DNA from: Trichobilharzia szidati
Taxonomy: Eukaryota; Platyhelminthes; Trematoda; Strigeidida; Schistosomatidae
Direction of reading: 5' to 3'
Assembly (NCBI GenBank): GCA_944472155.2
Contig: OX235277.1
Location: forward strand, 39,014,758 to 39,078,757
Length of the DNA: 64,000 bases
Below the pieces are notes generated by a model. The model saw nothing but the letters and a program-made list of their open reading frames with translations. It did not search any database and had not been told where the DNA came from. This document shows, one piece after another, positions 63,115 through 64,000 of the stretch (the first letter of the stretch is position 1; each line of letters opens with the position of its first letter). The position numbers and the translations under genes are program-made.

Positions 63115-63335
63115 ACAAAGGCTTTGCGTAGGCGGATACAGTTAGCATATGGATGGTCTGACACAGCCAGCCACAAAGAGATGCAAGGTTAACTTTCTGT
63201 GAGAAACAACCAATCAAAAGACTGCATTTTCTACTAGCAATAATCTACAATAATGTACATTAAAATCTAAAAAATATGTGTTGATTTTCCTTAATAAACG
63301 ATCTGTTGCCTGGCCCTTGTCTTCTGTTGTTAAAA
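63115..63335 (-). repeat. 215-bp repeat, partner of 43210-43430
   Basis: Reverse complement of the 43.2 kb copy from GCGGATACAGTTAGCATATG to CCTGGCCCTTGTCTTCTGTT. Confidence 0.7.
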
Positions 63336-63339
63336 AAGT

Positions 63340-63815
63340 AGTACGAAACAGCTGTCTAGTACTCCGTGCTAACTTTGAATGACCAACCATCAAGGTTTAG
63401 GATGGCGTAGACCGGGAATCAAAACGCCAACTATCTGCTTGGCAGACGAATATTCTAGCCCCGAATCACCAACACATCGACCAAACCAGTTAGACAAATA
63501 ATATAATTATGACAGTGAAGAGAGCTAGAGCTTTGGATCCTAAAGTGTAGTAAAGTGAAATAACTTCAAAACGAATGAAAAAATACATCCGTTAGAGAAC
63601 CATTGAAAACCATCAGAAAATACTGAACAGATTTTTCTCCCTTGTTCAGGACTCTTCAGCTCCATTTACCCATAACCCTACCAAGTATTGACAGCAGGAC
63701 CTTCAGGTTGCAAGGCGAGCCCATTGATCATTCAGTCATTAGGACAGAATCCCATAACCTATCAATTCTAACTTTTGACAATTCGAAACATAAGCCGCAA
63801 CTACCAGTCATTCAT
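63340..63815 (-). mobile_element. SINE-A fragments
   Basis: 63340-63405 plus-strand scrap (GTACGAAACAGCTGTCTAGT, ACTCCG). 63590-63815 minus-strand copy with tail (GTTAGAGAACCATTGAAAAC), hammerhead scrap and tRNA-like remnant (CAGGTTGCAAGGC, CATTAGGACAGAATCC). 63405-63590 and 63815-64000 have no recognised feature. Confidence 0.6.
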
Positions 63816-64000
63816 TTTTATGTCATGGAATGTTGTATTCGAGAATTCCCAGTAGAATGCTTAATAAAGTGTTAGCAAAGCATATATGCACTATTGAGGG
63901 ACATTCTTCTCTTTCTGATCAGTTATCACTTTGGTCGTTGAATTATGACACAGAATATAACTCTCAATTTTAAGTAGTTTTGACGGCAACATGGATTTAA

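Noticed and set aside
1..64000. CRISPR arrays, bacterial operons, intact LTR retroviruses or DNA transposases
   Set aside because: No regularly spaced short repeats, no operon-like ORFs and no integrase, protease or transposase motifs were seen on either strand.

Overview
The window looks like an intron-rich, repeat-saturated stretch of a schistosome-type flatworm genome (Schistosoma or a close relative; species not resolved). The reasons are an AT-rich eukaryotic background, tRNA-like SINEs that carry hammerhead-ribozyme folds of the kind described for schistosome satellite/Sm-alpha sequences, RTE-like LINE fragments, and many Penelope-like elements (PLEs) with GIY-YIG endonuclease ends. No prokaryotic genes, operons, CRISPR arrays or intact long ORFs are present.

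Host gene. I infer one minus-strand protein-coding gene running across most of the window, seen as five internal exons: 56137-56456, 42173-42682, 38453-38501, 17654-17728 and 12058-12150. Each has an AG acceptor with a pyrimidine tract and a GT donor. All are open in one frame and the intron phases chain without conflict (1-0, 0-0, 0-1, 1-1, 1-1; 1047 nt in all). The first is Gln/His-rich; the second is Ser/Asn/His-rich. I do not recognise the protein. First and last exons are probably outside the window or unrecognised. Almost everything else is intronic or flanking repeat DNA.

Repeats. SINE-A is the commonest: an Thr(TGT)-like tRNA module followed by a hammerhead fold, often in head-to-head inverted pairs. 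SINE-B and SINE-C share a tRNA-like head but have different tails; the SINE-B tail matches the 3' end of LINE-A. SINE-D and an Sm-alpha-like element carry two further hammerhead types. LINE-A, LINE-B and LINE-C are 3' fragments of RTE-like LINEs. PLE remnants of about six lineages (called a to f here) supply GIY-YIG and RT-thumb pseudogenes. Most are flanked by inverted terminal repeats, and several of those repeats contain hammerhead-like folds.

Layout: 0.4-8.5 kb SINE-A, PLE-a, LINE-B, SINE-B, PLE-c; 9.6-11.8 kb LINE-A and SINEs; 12.1 kb exon; 13.3-14.7 kb PLE-d; 15-21 kb LINEs and SINE pairs around the 17.7 kb exon; 21.3-24.7 kb PLE-b and Sm-alpha-like element; 25-27.8 kb LINE-C, PLE-a, SINE-A; 28.1-29.6 kb no recognised gene; 29.7-36.9 kb SINE-B, LINE-A/B, element H, PLE-b; 36.9-38.3 kb PLE-e; 38.5 kb exon; 40.4-42.1 kb nested PLE-d; 42.2 kb exon; 42.8-48.1 kb PLE-f, element H, SINE-D, SINE-A; 49-53.3 kb Sm-alpha-like element, PLE-c, LINE-C; 53.8-54.5 kb an unrecognised GC-rich insertion; 56.1 kb exon; 56.7-63.8 kb SINE-C, LINE-A, PLE-c and others. 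The mobile sequences form interacting layers: LINEs probably supply retrotransposition machinery to SINEs, and hammerhead modules recur in both SINEs and PLE terminal repeats.
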